NCBI GenBank assembly: GCA_008933025.1
Contig: WBXI01000006.1
Coordinates: 1 to 51,464, forward strand
Source of the DNA: Verrucomicrobiota bacterium
GTDB taxonomy: Bacteria; Verrucomicrobiota; Verrucomicrobiia; Limisphaerales; UBA9464
DNA: 51,464 nucleotides
Reading direction: 5' to 3'
Below the pieces are notes generated by a model. The model made no database searches, was not told the DNA's origin, and was given only the letters and a program-made list of their open reading frames with translations. Below are positions 8,650 to 18,349 of this stretch, piece by piece. The translations under genes and the position numbers were made by a program. Numbering within the stretch: the first letter of the stretch is position 1; each line of letters begins with the position of its first letter.

Positions 8650-9183
8650 ATGCTCCGGCTTCTCTGGTTCCTGCTGGCAGCGGTGTCCCTGGCGACGCTC
8701 TTCTGCCTGTTGCCAGCCTGGGGGATGGAGATTGCCTGGACGGGGCACTTCCTGGAACCGCACCGCATCGCGGCAGATCCGGCGGGCTTGGTCGTCCACC
8801 TCGCGTTCGTCGCTTTGCTCCCCTTCCTGATCGTGGGCTCGGTGGCACCGCTGCTGCCCGACAAAGCCATCCGTCCGGCCCTCTTCGGCGGGTTGGCAAT
8901 GTTCGCGCTGTGGCTGGCAGCCGCCGTTGCTCCCCGGAGCTGGGTTTCGGCCGCTCCGATGGACCGCCAGACGGTCCGGGAACATGCCGAGGCGGTGTCC
9001 CGCGTTCGCACGGGGACCATCCCTTCCGACGAACGAATCTCGGACGGGGAAATCGTGTGGTACGAAAAGCGGTGGGGAACCGATTCGGGGGCCATCATCG
9101 GCTTCACGCTGATTCCCTGCCTGAGCCTCGCCGTCGACTGGTGTGTCCGGCGACGCGAGGCGGCAACGCGGATGGCACGCTGA
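8650..9183 (+). CDS. Hypothetical membrane protein
   Basis: 177-aa ORF with about four hydrophobic stretches. Confidence 0.6.
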   Translation: MLRLLWFLLAAVSLATLFCLLPAWGMEIAWTGHFLEPHRIAADPAGLVVHLAFVALLPFLIVGSVAPLLPDKAIRPALFGGLAMFALWLAAAVAPRSWVSAAPMDRQTVREHAEAVSRVRTGTIPSDERISDGEIVWYEKRWGTDSGAIIGFTLIPCLSLAVDWCVRRREAATRMAR

Positions 9184-9382
9184 CCCGAGGAACCGCGGTT
9201 CCCCGGAAGCGGCGAACTCGTTCGCCGTGCCGGTGTGCCCTTGTCTCCCCGCTTCCCGAATCGCCGGGTACGGGGACCCGGCCCGCCGGCGAGGCCCGCC
9301 GGCTCATGCCGGGTGCGTTCCCGTTCGGATTGGTCCCGTCTCGACCCTTGCACCGCGGACCCGCACGCCGTCCACTTCGCCC

Positions 9383-10447
9383 ATGCAGCTCCGGTTCCGG
9401 CGCTTCGACCTCCAACTCCGCCATCATTGGGCGATCGCCACGGACCTCGATCGCGGCGGCGGCAAATCCCTTTGCCCGGTTGTCTTCGTCGAATTGACCG
9501 ATCGCCACGGCAGGACCGGCATCGGAGAGGCTTCCCCGTCCAGCCAGTACCACGAATCGCACGGGACCGTCGCCGCGTTCCTCGGCCGCATCGATCCGGC
9601 ACGGCTCGATTTCGACGACGTGGCCGGCAGCATGGCCCATCTGGAATCGATTTCCCCCGGCAGCCCGCCCGCCCGATGCGCCGTGAACCTCGCCTTGCTG
9701 GACGGCGCCGCGACCGCCGCGGGGGTTCCCGTCTGCGAGTTTCTCGGGCTCGGCCCCTTCGCCGAGGGGCGCCACGTCAGCTCGTTCACCCTCGGCCTCG
9801 ACACCCCCGAGGCCATGGCCCGCAAGGCCGCCGAGGCCGCTCCCTATCCCCTGCTCAAGTTGAAGCTCGGCGGCCCCACCGACCGCGAGAACCTCGCCGC
9901 CGTCCGCCGGGCCGCGCCCGGGAAAACCATCCGGGTCGACGCCAACGCCGCGTGGCACGACCGGGAGGAAGCGCTCCGCAACATCGAGTGGCTCGCCGCC
10001 GATCCCCTCGTGGAATTCGTCGAGCAACCCATGCCGCCCGACCGACCCACGGCGGACTGGGCTTGGCTGAAGGCGCGCTCGCCGCTGCCCCTGTTCGGGG
10101 ACGAACTCTACCAGGGACCGGAGGATGCCGCCCGCTGCGCCGAGTGCGTCCACGGCATCAACGTGAAACTGGTCAAGACCGGCGGCATCACCCGCGGCAA
10201 ACTCGCGCTCGAGGCCGCCCGCGCCCAGGGACTCCGGACCATGATCGGCTGCATGATCGAATCGTCGGTGCTCATCAGCGCCGGTGCCCATCTCGCCGCC
10301 CTCGCCGACCACCTCGATCTCGACGGCTCGGTGCTCGTCACCAACGACCCCTATGCCGGCGTGCGCAACGAGGGCGGCATGCTGCGCTTTGCCGGCGTCG
10401 AACCCTTGGTCGGGCTCCGGGTGAAACCCCGGGACTCGGCATCCTGA
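9383..10447 (+). CDS. Enolase-superfamily dipeptide epimerase (L-Ala-D/L-Glu epimerase-like)
   Basis: 'PLLKLKLGG', 'IRVDANAAW', 'VEFVEQPMP', 'LFGDEL', 'VKLVKTGGITRGKLALEAARAQGL'. Confidence 0.88.
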   Translation: MQLRFRRFDLQLRHHWAIATDLDRGGGKSLCPVVFVELTDRHGRTGIGEASPSSQYHESHGTVAAFLGRIDPARLDFDDVAGSMAHLESISPGSPPARCAVNLALLDGAATAAGVPVCEFLGLGPFAEGRHVSSFTLGLDTPEAMARKAAEAAPYPLLKLKLGGPTDRENLAAVRRAAPGKTIRVDANAAWHDREEALRNIEWLAADPLVEFVEQPMPPDRPTADWAWLKARSPLPLFGDELYQGPEDAARCAECVHGINVKLVKTGGITRGKLALEAARAQGLRTMIGCMIESSVLISAGAHLAALADHLDLDGSVLVTNDPYAGVRNEGGMLRFAGVEPLVGLRVKPRDSAS

Positions 10448-10457
10448 ATCGAATCCC

Positions 10458-12839
10458 ATGCGCTTCTCCATTCCCGCGGCGTGCCTCGGGTTGCTCCTGG
10501 CCTTGCTGGCCGGCACCGGATGCGAAACCCAGCCGCCGCGCCCCCCGGCACCGCGGCCCACCCCGGCTTTCCGCGCCGACAAACTCGACGAGATCGATCG
10601 CGCCGTCGCGACCCGCGTCGCCGCGGGGGAATTGCCCGGGGCCAACCTCTGGCTCGAGCATCGCCGCACCGCGCACCATGGCGCCTTTGGCTCCCGCGCC
10701 CTGGAACCCGCGCGCGAACCCATGTCCGAGGACACCGTGTTCGACGCCGCGTCGCTCACCAAGGTGCTCGCCACCACCCCGTGCATCCTTCGCCTGGCCG
10801 AGGCGGGCCGGATCGGCCTCGAGGACCCGGTGGCCCGGTATCTCCCGGCCTTCGCGGCCCACGGGAAAGGCGGCATCACCCTGCGGCATCTCCTCACCCA
10901 CACCAGTGGCCTGCGTCCCGGCCTGCCCTCGCGCGGCGATTGGTCGGGCCCGGGCGACGCGCTGGCCCTCGCCTGCGCCGAGACGCCGGCCCAGGCCCCC
11001 GGAAAACAGTTCGTCTATTCCGACATCAATTTCATCGTGCTCGGCGAGCTCGTCCGGGCCGTGTCCGGCCGCGGCATCGACCAGGCCGCGCGCGAGTGGT
11101 TCTACGGGCCGCTCGGCATGCGCGACACCGGCTTCCTCCCGCTCGCCGCGGGCCTGCCTCCCTCCCGGATCGCCCCGACCGAACGCCAACCCGGCGGCGC
11201 CTGCCTGCGCGGCGTCGTGCACGACCCCACCGCGCGCCGCATGGGCGGCGTCGCCGGACACGCCGGCGTCTTCACCACCGCGCCCGACCTCGCGCGCTTT
11301 TGCCGCATGCTGCTCGGCGGCGGCGAACTCGACGGGCACCGCGTCCTCTCCCCCGCCACCGTCGCCCGGATGACCTCCGTCCAGACGCCCGACGGCATCC
11401 CCGCGCGCGGACTGGGCTGGGACATCGATTCCCCCTACGCCGGCCCGCGCGGCCGGCATTTTCCCGTCGGCAGCTACGGCCACACCGGTTGGACCGGCAC
11501 CTCGGTCTGGATCGACCCCGGCTCCGACACCTTCGTGATCCTGCTGTCCAACCGGAATCATCCGACCGAGGCCGGGGATGTGCGGAATCTGCGGCGCGAG
11601 GTGGGCACGTTGGCGGCGGAAGCGCTCGCGGACGTGGCGTGGCCGACGCCGGTCGGCGCCGCGGCGCCCTTCCCCGCCGACGATCCCGGGTTCGGCGCGG
11701 CCGGCCCGGCGGACGCGGGCGTGCTCCAGGGAATCGACGTGCTCGAGCGCGACGGGTTCCGTGCCCTGCGCGGTTTGCGCGTCGGCTTGGTGACCAACCA
11801 CACCGGGCGCAACCGCGCGAGACGGGCGACGATCGACCTCCTGCACGGTGCCGCCGGGGTGGAGCTCGTGGCCTTGTTTTCGCCCGAACACGGCATCCGC
11901 GGCCTGCAGGACGAGAAGGTGGCGGATGGCCGGGACGAGAAGACCGGACTCCCGGTGTACAGCCTGTACGGCGAGCGCCGCGCGCCGACACCCGAACAAC
12001 TGGCCCCGCTCGACGCCGTGGTGTTCGACATCCAGGACATCGGATGCCGTTTCTACACCTACATTTCCACCCTGGGGAACTGCATGGAAGCCGCCGGACG
12101 CGCCGGAAAGAAGTTCGTGGTGCTCGACCGGGTCAACCCGGTGAACGGCGTGGGGGTCGAGGGCCCGGTCCTTTCCGCCCCGAGGAGTTTCGTGGGCTGG
12201 CACGAGTTGCCCCTGCGGCACGGGATGACCACCGGCGAATTGGCCCGGTTGTTCGACGCCGAGCGGAAACTCGGCGGCAATCTCGTGGTGGTGCGCTGCG
12301 AAGGCTGGCACCGCGCCGACTGGTTCGATGCCACCGGATTGCCCTGGACGAATCCGTCGCCCAACATGCGCGGTCTCGCGGAGGCGACGCTGTATCCGGG
12401 CGTGGGATTGTTGGAAGCCTGCGCGGTGAGCGTGGGACGCGGGACCGGCACCCCGTTCGAGGTGATCGGCGCGCCCTACGTGGACGACCGGGTGTTGGCC
12501 GCGGCCATGAACGCGGCCGGGCTGCCCGGCATTCGTTTCCTCCCCGTTCGGTTCACCCCGACGGCGAGCGTCCACCAGGGCAAGGAATGCGGCGGGGTGC
12601 AGATGCTGGTCACCGACCGCGACGCGTTCCGGGCGGCGGACCTCGGCATGGCGTTGGCCTCGACCCTTCACCGCCTGTGGCCCACGGAACTCCAGCTCGG
12701 GAAGATGGCGTCGCTGCTGGGCGATCCCGAGACCCTCGAGGCGATTCGTGCCGGCAAACCCCCGGGAGAAATCCGCGCGATCCGCGACCGCGGGCTCCCG
12801 GACTTCCTGCGACGCCGCCAACCGCACCTCTTGTACTAG
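10458..12839 (+). CDS. Fusion: serine hydrolase (beta-lactamase class C-like) plus DUF1343/NamZ-type exo-beta-N-acetylmuramidase domain
   Basis: 'DAASLTKVLATTPCILRLAEAGRIGLEDPVARYLPAFAAHGKGGITLRHLLTHTSGL' (SxxK, YSD) then 'GLVTNHTGRNR...LFSPEHGIRG...VYSLYG...DIQDIGCRFYTYISTL...'. Confidence 0.9.
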   Translation: MRFSIPAACLGLLLALLAGTGCETQPPRPPAPRPTPAFRADKLDEIDRAVATRVAAGELPGANLWLEHRRTAHHGAFGSRALEPAREPMSEDTVFDAASLTKVLATTPCILRLAEAGRIGLEDPVARYLPAFAAHGKGGITLRHLLTHTSGLRPGLPSRGDWSGPGDALALACAETPAQAPGKQFVYSDINFIVLGELVRAVSGRGIDQAAREWFYGPLGMRDTGFLPLAAGLPPSRIAPTERQPGGACLRGVVHDPTARRMGGVAGHAGVFTTAPDLARFCRMLLGGGELDGHRVLSPATVARMTSVQTPDGIPARGLGWDIDSPYAGPRGRHFPVGSYGHTGWTGTSVWIDPGSDTFVILLSNRNHPTEAGDVRNLRREVGTLAAEALADVAWPTPVGAAAPFPADDPGFGAAGPADAGVLQGIDVLERDGFRALRGLRVGLVTNHTGRNRARRATIDLLHGAAGVELVALFSPEHGIRGLQDEKVADGRDEKTGLPVYSLYGERRAPTPEQLAPLDAVVFDIQDIGCRFYTYISTLGNCMEAAGRAGKKFVVLDRVNPVNGVGVEGPVLSAPRSFVGWHELPLRHGMTTGELARLFDAERKLGGNLVVVRCEGWHRADWFDATGLPWTNPSPNMRGLAEATLYPGVGLLEACAVSVGRGTGTPFEVIGAPYVDDRVLAAAMNAAGLPGIRFLPVRFTPTASVHQGKECGGVQMLVTDRDAFRAADLGMALASTLHRLWPTELQLGKMASLLGDPETLEAIRAGKPPGEIRAIRDRGLPDFLRRRQPHLLY

Positions 12840-12890
12840 ACCCGCGCCGGTGGCGAGCGGGGCACCGGGCCTTGACGACCGGCGCCCTGC

Positions 12891-13832
12891 CTACCCGCGG
12901 TGCTGCTCGCGGAACTTCCGCGGCGTGATGCCGAACCGCCGGCGGAAATGGGCGGTGAAATGGCTTTGGTCGCAGAATCCCGATTGCCGGGCCACCGCCG
13001 CCAGCGGTGCCGCCGTGTCGACCAACCAGTTCCGCGCCAACTCGAGACGGCGCAAAACGACGTACTGGTGCGGCGCCAACCCCGTCGACTGCTTGAACCG
13101 CCGCGCGAAGTGAAACGGGCTCAATCCCGCCTGCTTCGCCATCGCCGCCAGCGACAGGTTGCCCGTCACATCCGCGCGGATGCAGGCGATCGCCAACCGG
13201 AGTTGGGCCGGGGTGAGGCCGCCGGTCCGCGGATGTTCCGCCTGGACCCGGCCGTATTGCCGCACCAAATGCACCGCGAGGGCACCCGCCAATGCCTCCA
13301 CGTAGACGCCTCCCCGCGGGCTTCCGCTCGCCGCTTCCCGGCGGATCTGTTCGCCGATCGCCGTGCAGACGGGATCCGCAACGCCGCGGAGGGGTGGCAA
13401 CTCGACGGCGTTTCCCCGCGTCAACTCCCGCGCGTGGTGCGCGACGAACTGCGGCGTCAGGGAGATCGTGAAGAATTCCCCTTCCACCCGCGCCAACGTG
13501 TCGAACACGACCGCGGCCGGGTACAGCGAGAATTGCCCGGGTGCCGCGCCCTCCGGCCGGAGCGGGCCACCGTCCGGGGATTCGCACGCCGCCTTCCCTT
13601 CCGGCGAAAAGACGAGGAGGTGGTTCACCGGCATCGACGGGGGAACCTCGCGCCACCCCGCGCCATGCACCTCCAGATGCACCGACGGCCATTCCACCGG
13701 ATCGCTCGCCAGCTCCGGCGACGCGCGGAAGACGGGCCGCAAATCCCCCGTCGCCGCGTCGATCAACATTTCCCGAACCGTCGCCGTCGGAAGGGATCGG
13801 GGCATCGTCCGGCAGTTCAAGACGTTCGTCAT
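12891..13832 (-). CDS. AraC-family transcriptional regulator
   Basis: C-terminal 'SLAAMAKQAGLSPFHFARRFKQSTGLAPHQYVVLRRLELARNWL...FCDQSHFTAHFRRRFGITPRKFR'. Confidence 0.93.
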   Translation of the reverse strand: MTNVLNCRTMPRSLPTATVREMLIDAATGDLRPVFRASPELASDPVEWPSVHLEVHGAGWREVPPSMPVNHLLVFSPEGKAACESPDGGPLRPEGAAPGQFSLYPAAVVFDTLARVEGEFFTISLTPQFVAHHARELTRGNAVELPPLRGVADPVCTAIGEQIRREAASGSPRGGVYVEALAGALAVHLVRQYGRVQAEHPRTGGLTPAQLRLAIACIRADVTGNLSLAAMAKQAGLSPFHFARRFKQSTGLAPHQYVVLRRLELARNWLVDTAAPLAAVARQSGFCDQSHFTAHFRRRFGITPRKFREQHRG

Positions 13833-13864
13833 GCTGCCTGTTGGACGGCACGGACCGGCGACGG

Positions 13865-14302
13865 TTACAGGATTGTCGGTCCGGGCAACTCCATCGTGCA
13901 CGCCAACAACTCGCCGCGTGGCACGAAGCCCAGATGTTCCCAGAAACGCCGCCCCGATGGGTTGGAGGCAAACACCATCACGTGCACCCGGGTCAATCCC
14001 TCGGCCGCCAAGGCCGCCACGCAACGGGCCACCATCAGCCGCCCCAACCCGCGCGAGCGGAATTCCCGCGCCACCGCCAAGTGGTAGATGAAACCCCGGC
14101 GGCCGTCGTGTCCGCACAGGGCCGTCCCCACGATCGTCCCGGCGCTCTCCGCCACCACGCTCAGGCCGGGATTGCGCCGGAGGAAGCGCGCCACCCCCTC
14201 CGCTCCATCCGTCGCGTTCAATCCCATCCCCTCGGTCTGCCCCCACAGGGCGTGGGCGGCAGCGTGGTCTTCCGGCTCCATCGGGCGTAGCACGGGTATC
14301 AT
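13865..14302 (-). CDS. GNAT-family N-acetyltransferase
   Basis: 'GFIYHLAVAREFRSRGLGRLMVARCVAALAAEGLTRVHVMVFASNPSGRRFWEHLGF'. Confidence 0.9.
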   Translation of the reverse strand: MIPVLRPMEPEDHAAAHALWGQTEGMGLNATDGAEGVARFLRRNPGLSVVAESAGTIVGTALCGHDGRRGFIYHLAVAREFRSRGLGRLMVARCVAALAAEGLTRVHVMVFASNPSGRRFWEHLGFVPRGELLACTMELPGPTIL

Positions 14303-14564
14303 GCGCGCCCCAGCGTGCCGCCGCCCACCGCGCACGCGAGCCCGAATCGATGGGGCCCGAATTTTCGTCCGCCGCCGCCGTCCGACGCCACCGTCCACCC
14401 GACCCGTGGCCGCGCGGGCGACGGGGCGGAAGCGACGGAACCCCGTGTTCCCGGTTGTCCCGGACGACGCCCCGTGCTCACGATTCGGCGATGTTCCCCT
14501 GCCGCAACGTCGCCGGCCCGCGCTTTCCCGCGCCGCACCCCCCGGCAACCCAGCCGACACGGCC

Positions 14565-16226
14565 ATGATCTGGGCCCAACATTACGACCCGCTGGGGAAC
14601 GCGACGGCGTCCACCCTCGTCGCGGCATTGCCCGTCGTCGTGCTGCTGGGACTCGTCGCCCTGGGCCGCATCCGCACCTGGCTCGCCGCCGTGCTCGGTC
14701 TCGCCGCGGCCACGGCCGTCGCCGCGTTCGCGTTCCGCATGCCGCCGTCCGCCACGCTCGGCGCCGCGGTGCATGGCGCCGCCTTCGGACTCTTTCCCAT
14801 CGGCTGGATCGTCCTCAACGTGATGTTCCTCCATGCATTGACCGTGAAGAGCGGGCGCTTCGACGCCCTTCGCGGACAACTCGCGCGCCTCGCTCCCGAC
14901 CCGCGCCTCCAGCTCATCCTCGTCGCCTATTGCTTCGGCGGCTTCATCGAGGGCTCCGCCGGATTCGGTGCGCCCGTCGCCATCACCGCCGCGATGCTGA
15001 TGCAACTCGGCTTCAAACCCATCGAGGCCTCCGCCCTCACCCTCATCGCCAACACCGCCCCGGTCGCGTTTGGCTCCGTCGGCATCCCCATCACCACGCT
15101 CGCCCAGGTCACCGGTCTCGACGTCTTCAAGCTCTCGCAGATGGCCGGACGCCAACTCCCGTTGTTCTCGCTCGTCGTCCCGTTCTGGCTCGTGTGGGCG
15201 TGGGGCGGTTTCCGTGCCGTCCGCGGCGTCTGGCCCGCGGCACTCGTCGCCGGCCTCTCCTTCTCCGTCGTTCAGGCCTTGGTCAGCAACCTGCACGGTC
15301 CCCTGCTCGTGGACACCGCCGCCGGTCTCGCGTCCATCGCCGCCTTCATGGGCCTGCTCCGCGTCTGGAAACCCCGCGACGTCCCGGCACCCCGCGCCGG
15401 CGACGGCGCAACCGATCCCAAGCCGGTTCCCGCCGCGATGGCCTCGCCCCGCCCCGGCAATCCCTGGACGCCCTGGATCATCCTCGCCCTGGTCCTGTTC
15501 GCGTGGGGATTGCCCCCGGTGAAACAGGCCATGGACCGACTCGGGGTGCCGACGTTCGCGGTGCCGGGCATCCATGCCCGCGTGGTCCGCGTCCCGCCCG
15601 TCGTCGAACTGCCGACGCCGGGCAAACCCACCAAGCCCGAGGCCGCCGAGTTCAAGGCGAACTGGCTCTCCGCGAGCGGCACGGGAATCCTCGTCGCCGC
15701 CCTCCTTTCGGCCGCCGTGCTCGGCTTCCGCCCGCGCGAACTCGCCGCCATCTACCTCGAGACCCTCCGGCGCGTGCGGCCGTCGTTGCTCACCATCGCG
15801 GCCATGATCGCCCTCGGGAACGTCACCAAGTACTCCGGGGCCGACGCCACGCTCGGGCTCGCGCTCGCCAACACCGGCAGTTGGTACCCATTCTTCGGCA
15901 CCCTCCTCGGCTGGCTCGGCGTCGCGCTCACCGGGTCCGACACCGCCTCCAACGTGCTCTTCGGCAGTCTCCAGAGAATCACCGCCACCCAACTCGGCCT
16001 CAGCCCCTACCTGATGGCCGCCGCCAATTCCGTCGGCGGCGTCATGGGCAAGATGATCGACGCCCAGAGCATCGTCGTCGCCAGCGTGGCCACCGGCATC
16101 CACGGCGCCGAGGGACGGATCCTCCGCCGCGTCTTTTTCCACAGCCTCGCCCTCGCCGTCCTTGTCGGCATCTACGTCTCCCTCCAGGCCCGCTGGCCCT
16201 TCCTGGCCCGGATGGTGGTGCACTGA
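14565..16226 (+). CDS. lctP: L-lactate permease family transporter
   Basis: MIWAQHYDPLGN..., 'FGGFIEGSAGFGAPVAITAAML', 'LTGSDTASNVLFGSLQRITA'. Confidence 0.92.
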   Translation: MIWAQHYDPLGNATASTLVAALPVVVLLGLVALGRIRTWLAAVLGLAAATAVAAFAFRMPPSATLGAAVHGAAFGLFPIGWIVLNVMFLHALTVKSGRFDALRGQLARLAPDPRLQLILVAYCFGGFIEGSAGFGAPVAITAAMLMQLGFKPIEASALTLIANTAPVAFGSVGIPITTLAQVTGLDVFKLSQMAGRQLPLFSLVVPFWLVWAWGGFRAVRGVWPAALVAGLSFSVVQALVSNLHGPLLVDTAAGLASIAAFMGLLRVWKPRDVPAPRAGDGATDPKPVPAAMASPRPGNPWTPWIILALVLFAWGLPPVKQAMDRLGVPTFAVPGIHARVVRVPPVVELPTPGKPTKPEAAEFKANWLSASGTGILVAALLSAAVLGFRPRELAAIYLETLRRVRPSLLTIAAMIALGNVTKYSGADATLGLALANTGSWYPFFGTLLGWLGVALTGSDTASNVLFGSLQRITATQLGLSPYLMAAANSVGGVMGKMIDAQSIVVASVATGIHGAEGRILRRVFFHSLALAVLVGIYVSLQARWPFLARMVVH

Positions 16227-16727
16227 GGCGTCGCGTCCCCTTTTTCCCCGCGATCGCTTTTGCCGGGACATGCGCCGTGGCGACGCGCCGTTCGTGATCC
16301 GCGCCGAACCGGCGCGGCAACACCGGACACCGTTCCACGACCGCTCCCACCCCGGTCGATCGCGTGTCGCAGGGGCACGAGCACGCCCACTTCCGAGCCC
16401 GTCTGAAAACCAGGCGGGGGTCCTGCGGCAAGGGACTTCATCGGGCAAGCGAGGCGGCGAAAGCGGGGCGGGCCCCGAGTGATCCGTGACACCCGAGCCA
16501 ACGAAACGTGCCCGAAGAAGACCCGGCGCCCGGAGGGCTCCGAGGGGTCGACGGTCCGGTTCGGAAAACCGGCGCCTTCGAGGCGCGGGAAACCAATCCA
16601 TGCGGTCGCTCGGGCAATAAACGCGAAGCCGTCGCGGATAGCGGATGCATTCTGGCCGCGTGGGGCGGAGGGTGGGATCCAATGGGCCGGCTTCCAAAAG
16701 GCGGGCGGCCGCAGACGAACACATACC

Positions 16728-18110
16728 ATGAAAAGACTACTCTCCCAGTTGGCGCTCCTCTCGGGGATCGGCCTGCTTGTTGCGCCGACGGCCTGTCAGG
16801 CGACGCCCGCCTTCGCGCGCCAACTCAATGCCCAATGCACGGCCTGCCACACCGAGTATCCCGTCCTGAACGAGTTCGGCCGCTTGTTCAAGGTCGGTGG
16901 CTACACGATGGCCACGGACCAGACGAAGCTGCCCCCGGTGGCGTTCATGGTGCAGGCGGGTTTCACCCACACGCAGGCCTCCGTGCCCGGCGGCGCGGCG
17001 ACGGGTTTCCACGACAACAACAATTTCTCGCTCAATCAGGCCAGCATCTTCTACACGGGACGCCTGTTCGGACCCTATGCCGACCCGCTCTTCGGGCCCA
17101 CTGCGGCGGGGTTCCTCAACAAGATCGGCATCTTTTACCAGCACACCTACGACGGCATCGGGCATTCCTGGGCCTGGGACAACGCCGAAATCCGCTACGC
17201 CGACACCGGCTCGCTCTTCGGCAAGACCGCCAACTTCGGCTTCTATGCCAACAACAACCCGACCATGCAGGACCCCTGGAACACCCTGCCCGCCTGGGGA
17301 TTTCCATTCAGTTCGTCCCCGCTCGCCCCGACGCCGGCGGCGGCCACGCTGATCGACGGCGGCGTCAGCCAGCAGGTCGTCGGCGCGGGGGGCTATGTGC
17401 TGATCGACAACAAATGGTACGTGGACGCGGGCGTCTACCACACCCTCGGCGCCGGATTCCAGCGGTGGATGGGCGTGGACCCCGCCGGCGAGACCCAGAT
17501 CCCGGATCTCGCACCGTATTGGCGGTTGGCCTATACGGGCCGCAACGAAATGGGGACGTCATCCTGGGAGATCGGAACCCACGGAATGGCAGCCAGCACC
17601 TATCCGGGCCGCGATTCGAGCGCCGGAAAGGACCAAATCCTCGATCTGGGAGTCGACACCCAATACCAGACGACGTTCGGCAACAACGACGTCCTGGGCA
17701 TGCTGTCGTGGACCCATGAAAACCAGACTTGGGACGCGAGCCAACCGCTGGCATTGACCACCAATGGCAGGGACACCCTGTGGAAGGCAGCGGCGACCAT
17801 CCACCTGCTCCACGACAAAACTTACGGCGTCGCGGTTCAGTACTTCCTGACGGACGGCAGCAGCGACGCGCTCCTGTACGGCGGCAGCGCCAACGGTTCG
17901 CCGCTCAGCGACGGCTTCGTGTTCGAATTGAACTGGATGCCGCTCAACAAATCCGGCGGCCCGTTCTTCTGGCCGCGGAGCAACGCGAAGTTCACCGCCC
18001 AATATATTCTCTACAACCGATTCGACGGCGCCCGTTCGAACTACGACGGCACGGGTCGGAACGCCTCTGGAAACAACATGTTGTTCCTCGGCGCCTGGAT
18101 TGCCTTCTGA
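16728..18110 (+). CDS. Outer-membrane fused monoheme cytochrome-porin (Cyc2-like)
   Basis: Signal peptide, 'PAFARQLNAQCTACHTEYPVLNEFGRLFKVGGYTM' heme motif at 16836..16850, then a long beta-barrel-like region ending in aromatic F. Confidence 0.7.
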   Translation: MKRLLSQLALLSGIGLLVAPTACQATPAFARQLNAQCTACHTEYPVLNEFGRLFKVGGYTMATDQTKLPPVAFMVQAGFTHTQASVPGGAATGFHDNNNFSLNQASIFYTGRLFGPYADPLFGPTAAGFLNKIGIFYQHTYDGIGHSWAWDNAEIRYADTGSLFGKTANFGFYANNNPTMQDPWNTLPAWGFPFSSSPLAPTPAAATLIDGGVSQQVVGAGGYVLIDNKWYVDAGVYHTLGAGFQRWMGVDPAGETQIPDLAPYWRLAYTGRNEMGTSSWEIGTHGMAASTYPGRDSSAGKDQILDLGVDTQYQTTFGNNDVLGMLSWTHENQTWDASQPLALTTNGRDTLWKAAATIHLLHDKTYGVAVQYFLTDGSSDALLYGGSANGSPLSDGFVFELNWMPLNKSGGPFFWPRSNAKFTAQYILYNRFDGARSNYDGTGRNASGNNMLFLGAWIAF

Positions 18111-18149
18111 TCGAGCCGCAACCGCCTTCTTGCGTCGGCTCGCGACTTT
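18111..18149 (+). terminator. Stem-loop after the cytochrome-porin gene
   Basis: CGAGCCGCAA...TTGCGTCGGCTCG followed by CGCGACTTTT. Confidence 0.4.
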
Positions 18150-18349
18150 TCCCGCGAATGCCGGCAAGCCGGTCGTATCGCCCGCCAAAGGGACGTCCCA
18201 TGGGGTGTCGGTTCCGGGCACCTGGCTCCGCCCGCAGGGAGGCGCACGATTTCACACGGGGTCACGACGAACCCATGGGACTGTCCGGTTCCCGCGTGTC
18301 TCCGGGGCGGAATCCCCGGGCCAACCCCCGCGACCCGGCGGCAGTCGCC

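Noticed and set aside
9189-9202. Perfect 14-bp palindrome GGAACCGCGGTTCC after the 8650..9183 gene
   Set aside because: No loop or U-tract; may be a chance palindrome or protein site, too little to support a claim.
14478-16724. 748-aa minus-strand ORF
   Set aside because: Antisense to the lactate permease; Gly/Asp/Glu/Arg/His-rich, no domain-like pattern.
16227-16727. Long intergenic stretch before the cytochrome-porin gene considered for an ncRNA or missed gene
   Set aside because: Open frames here are short or low-complexity and I could not find a convincing structured RNA by eye.
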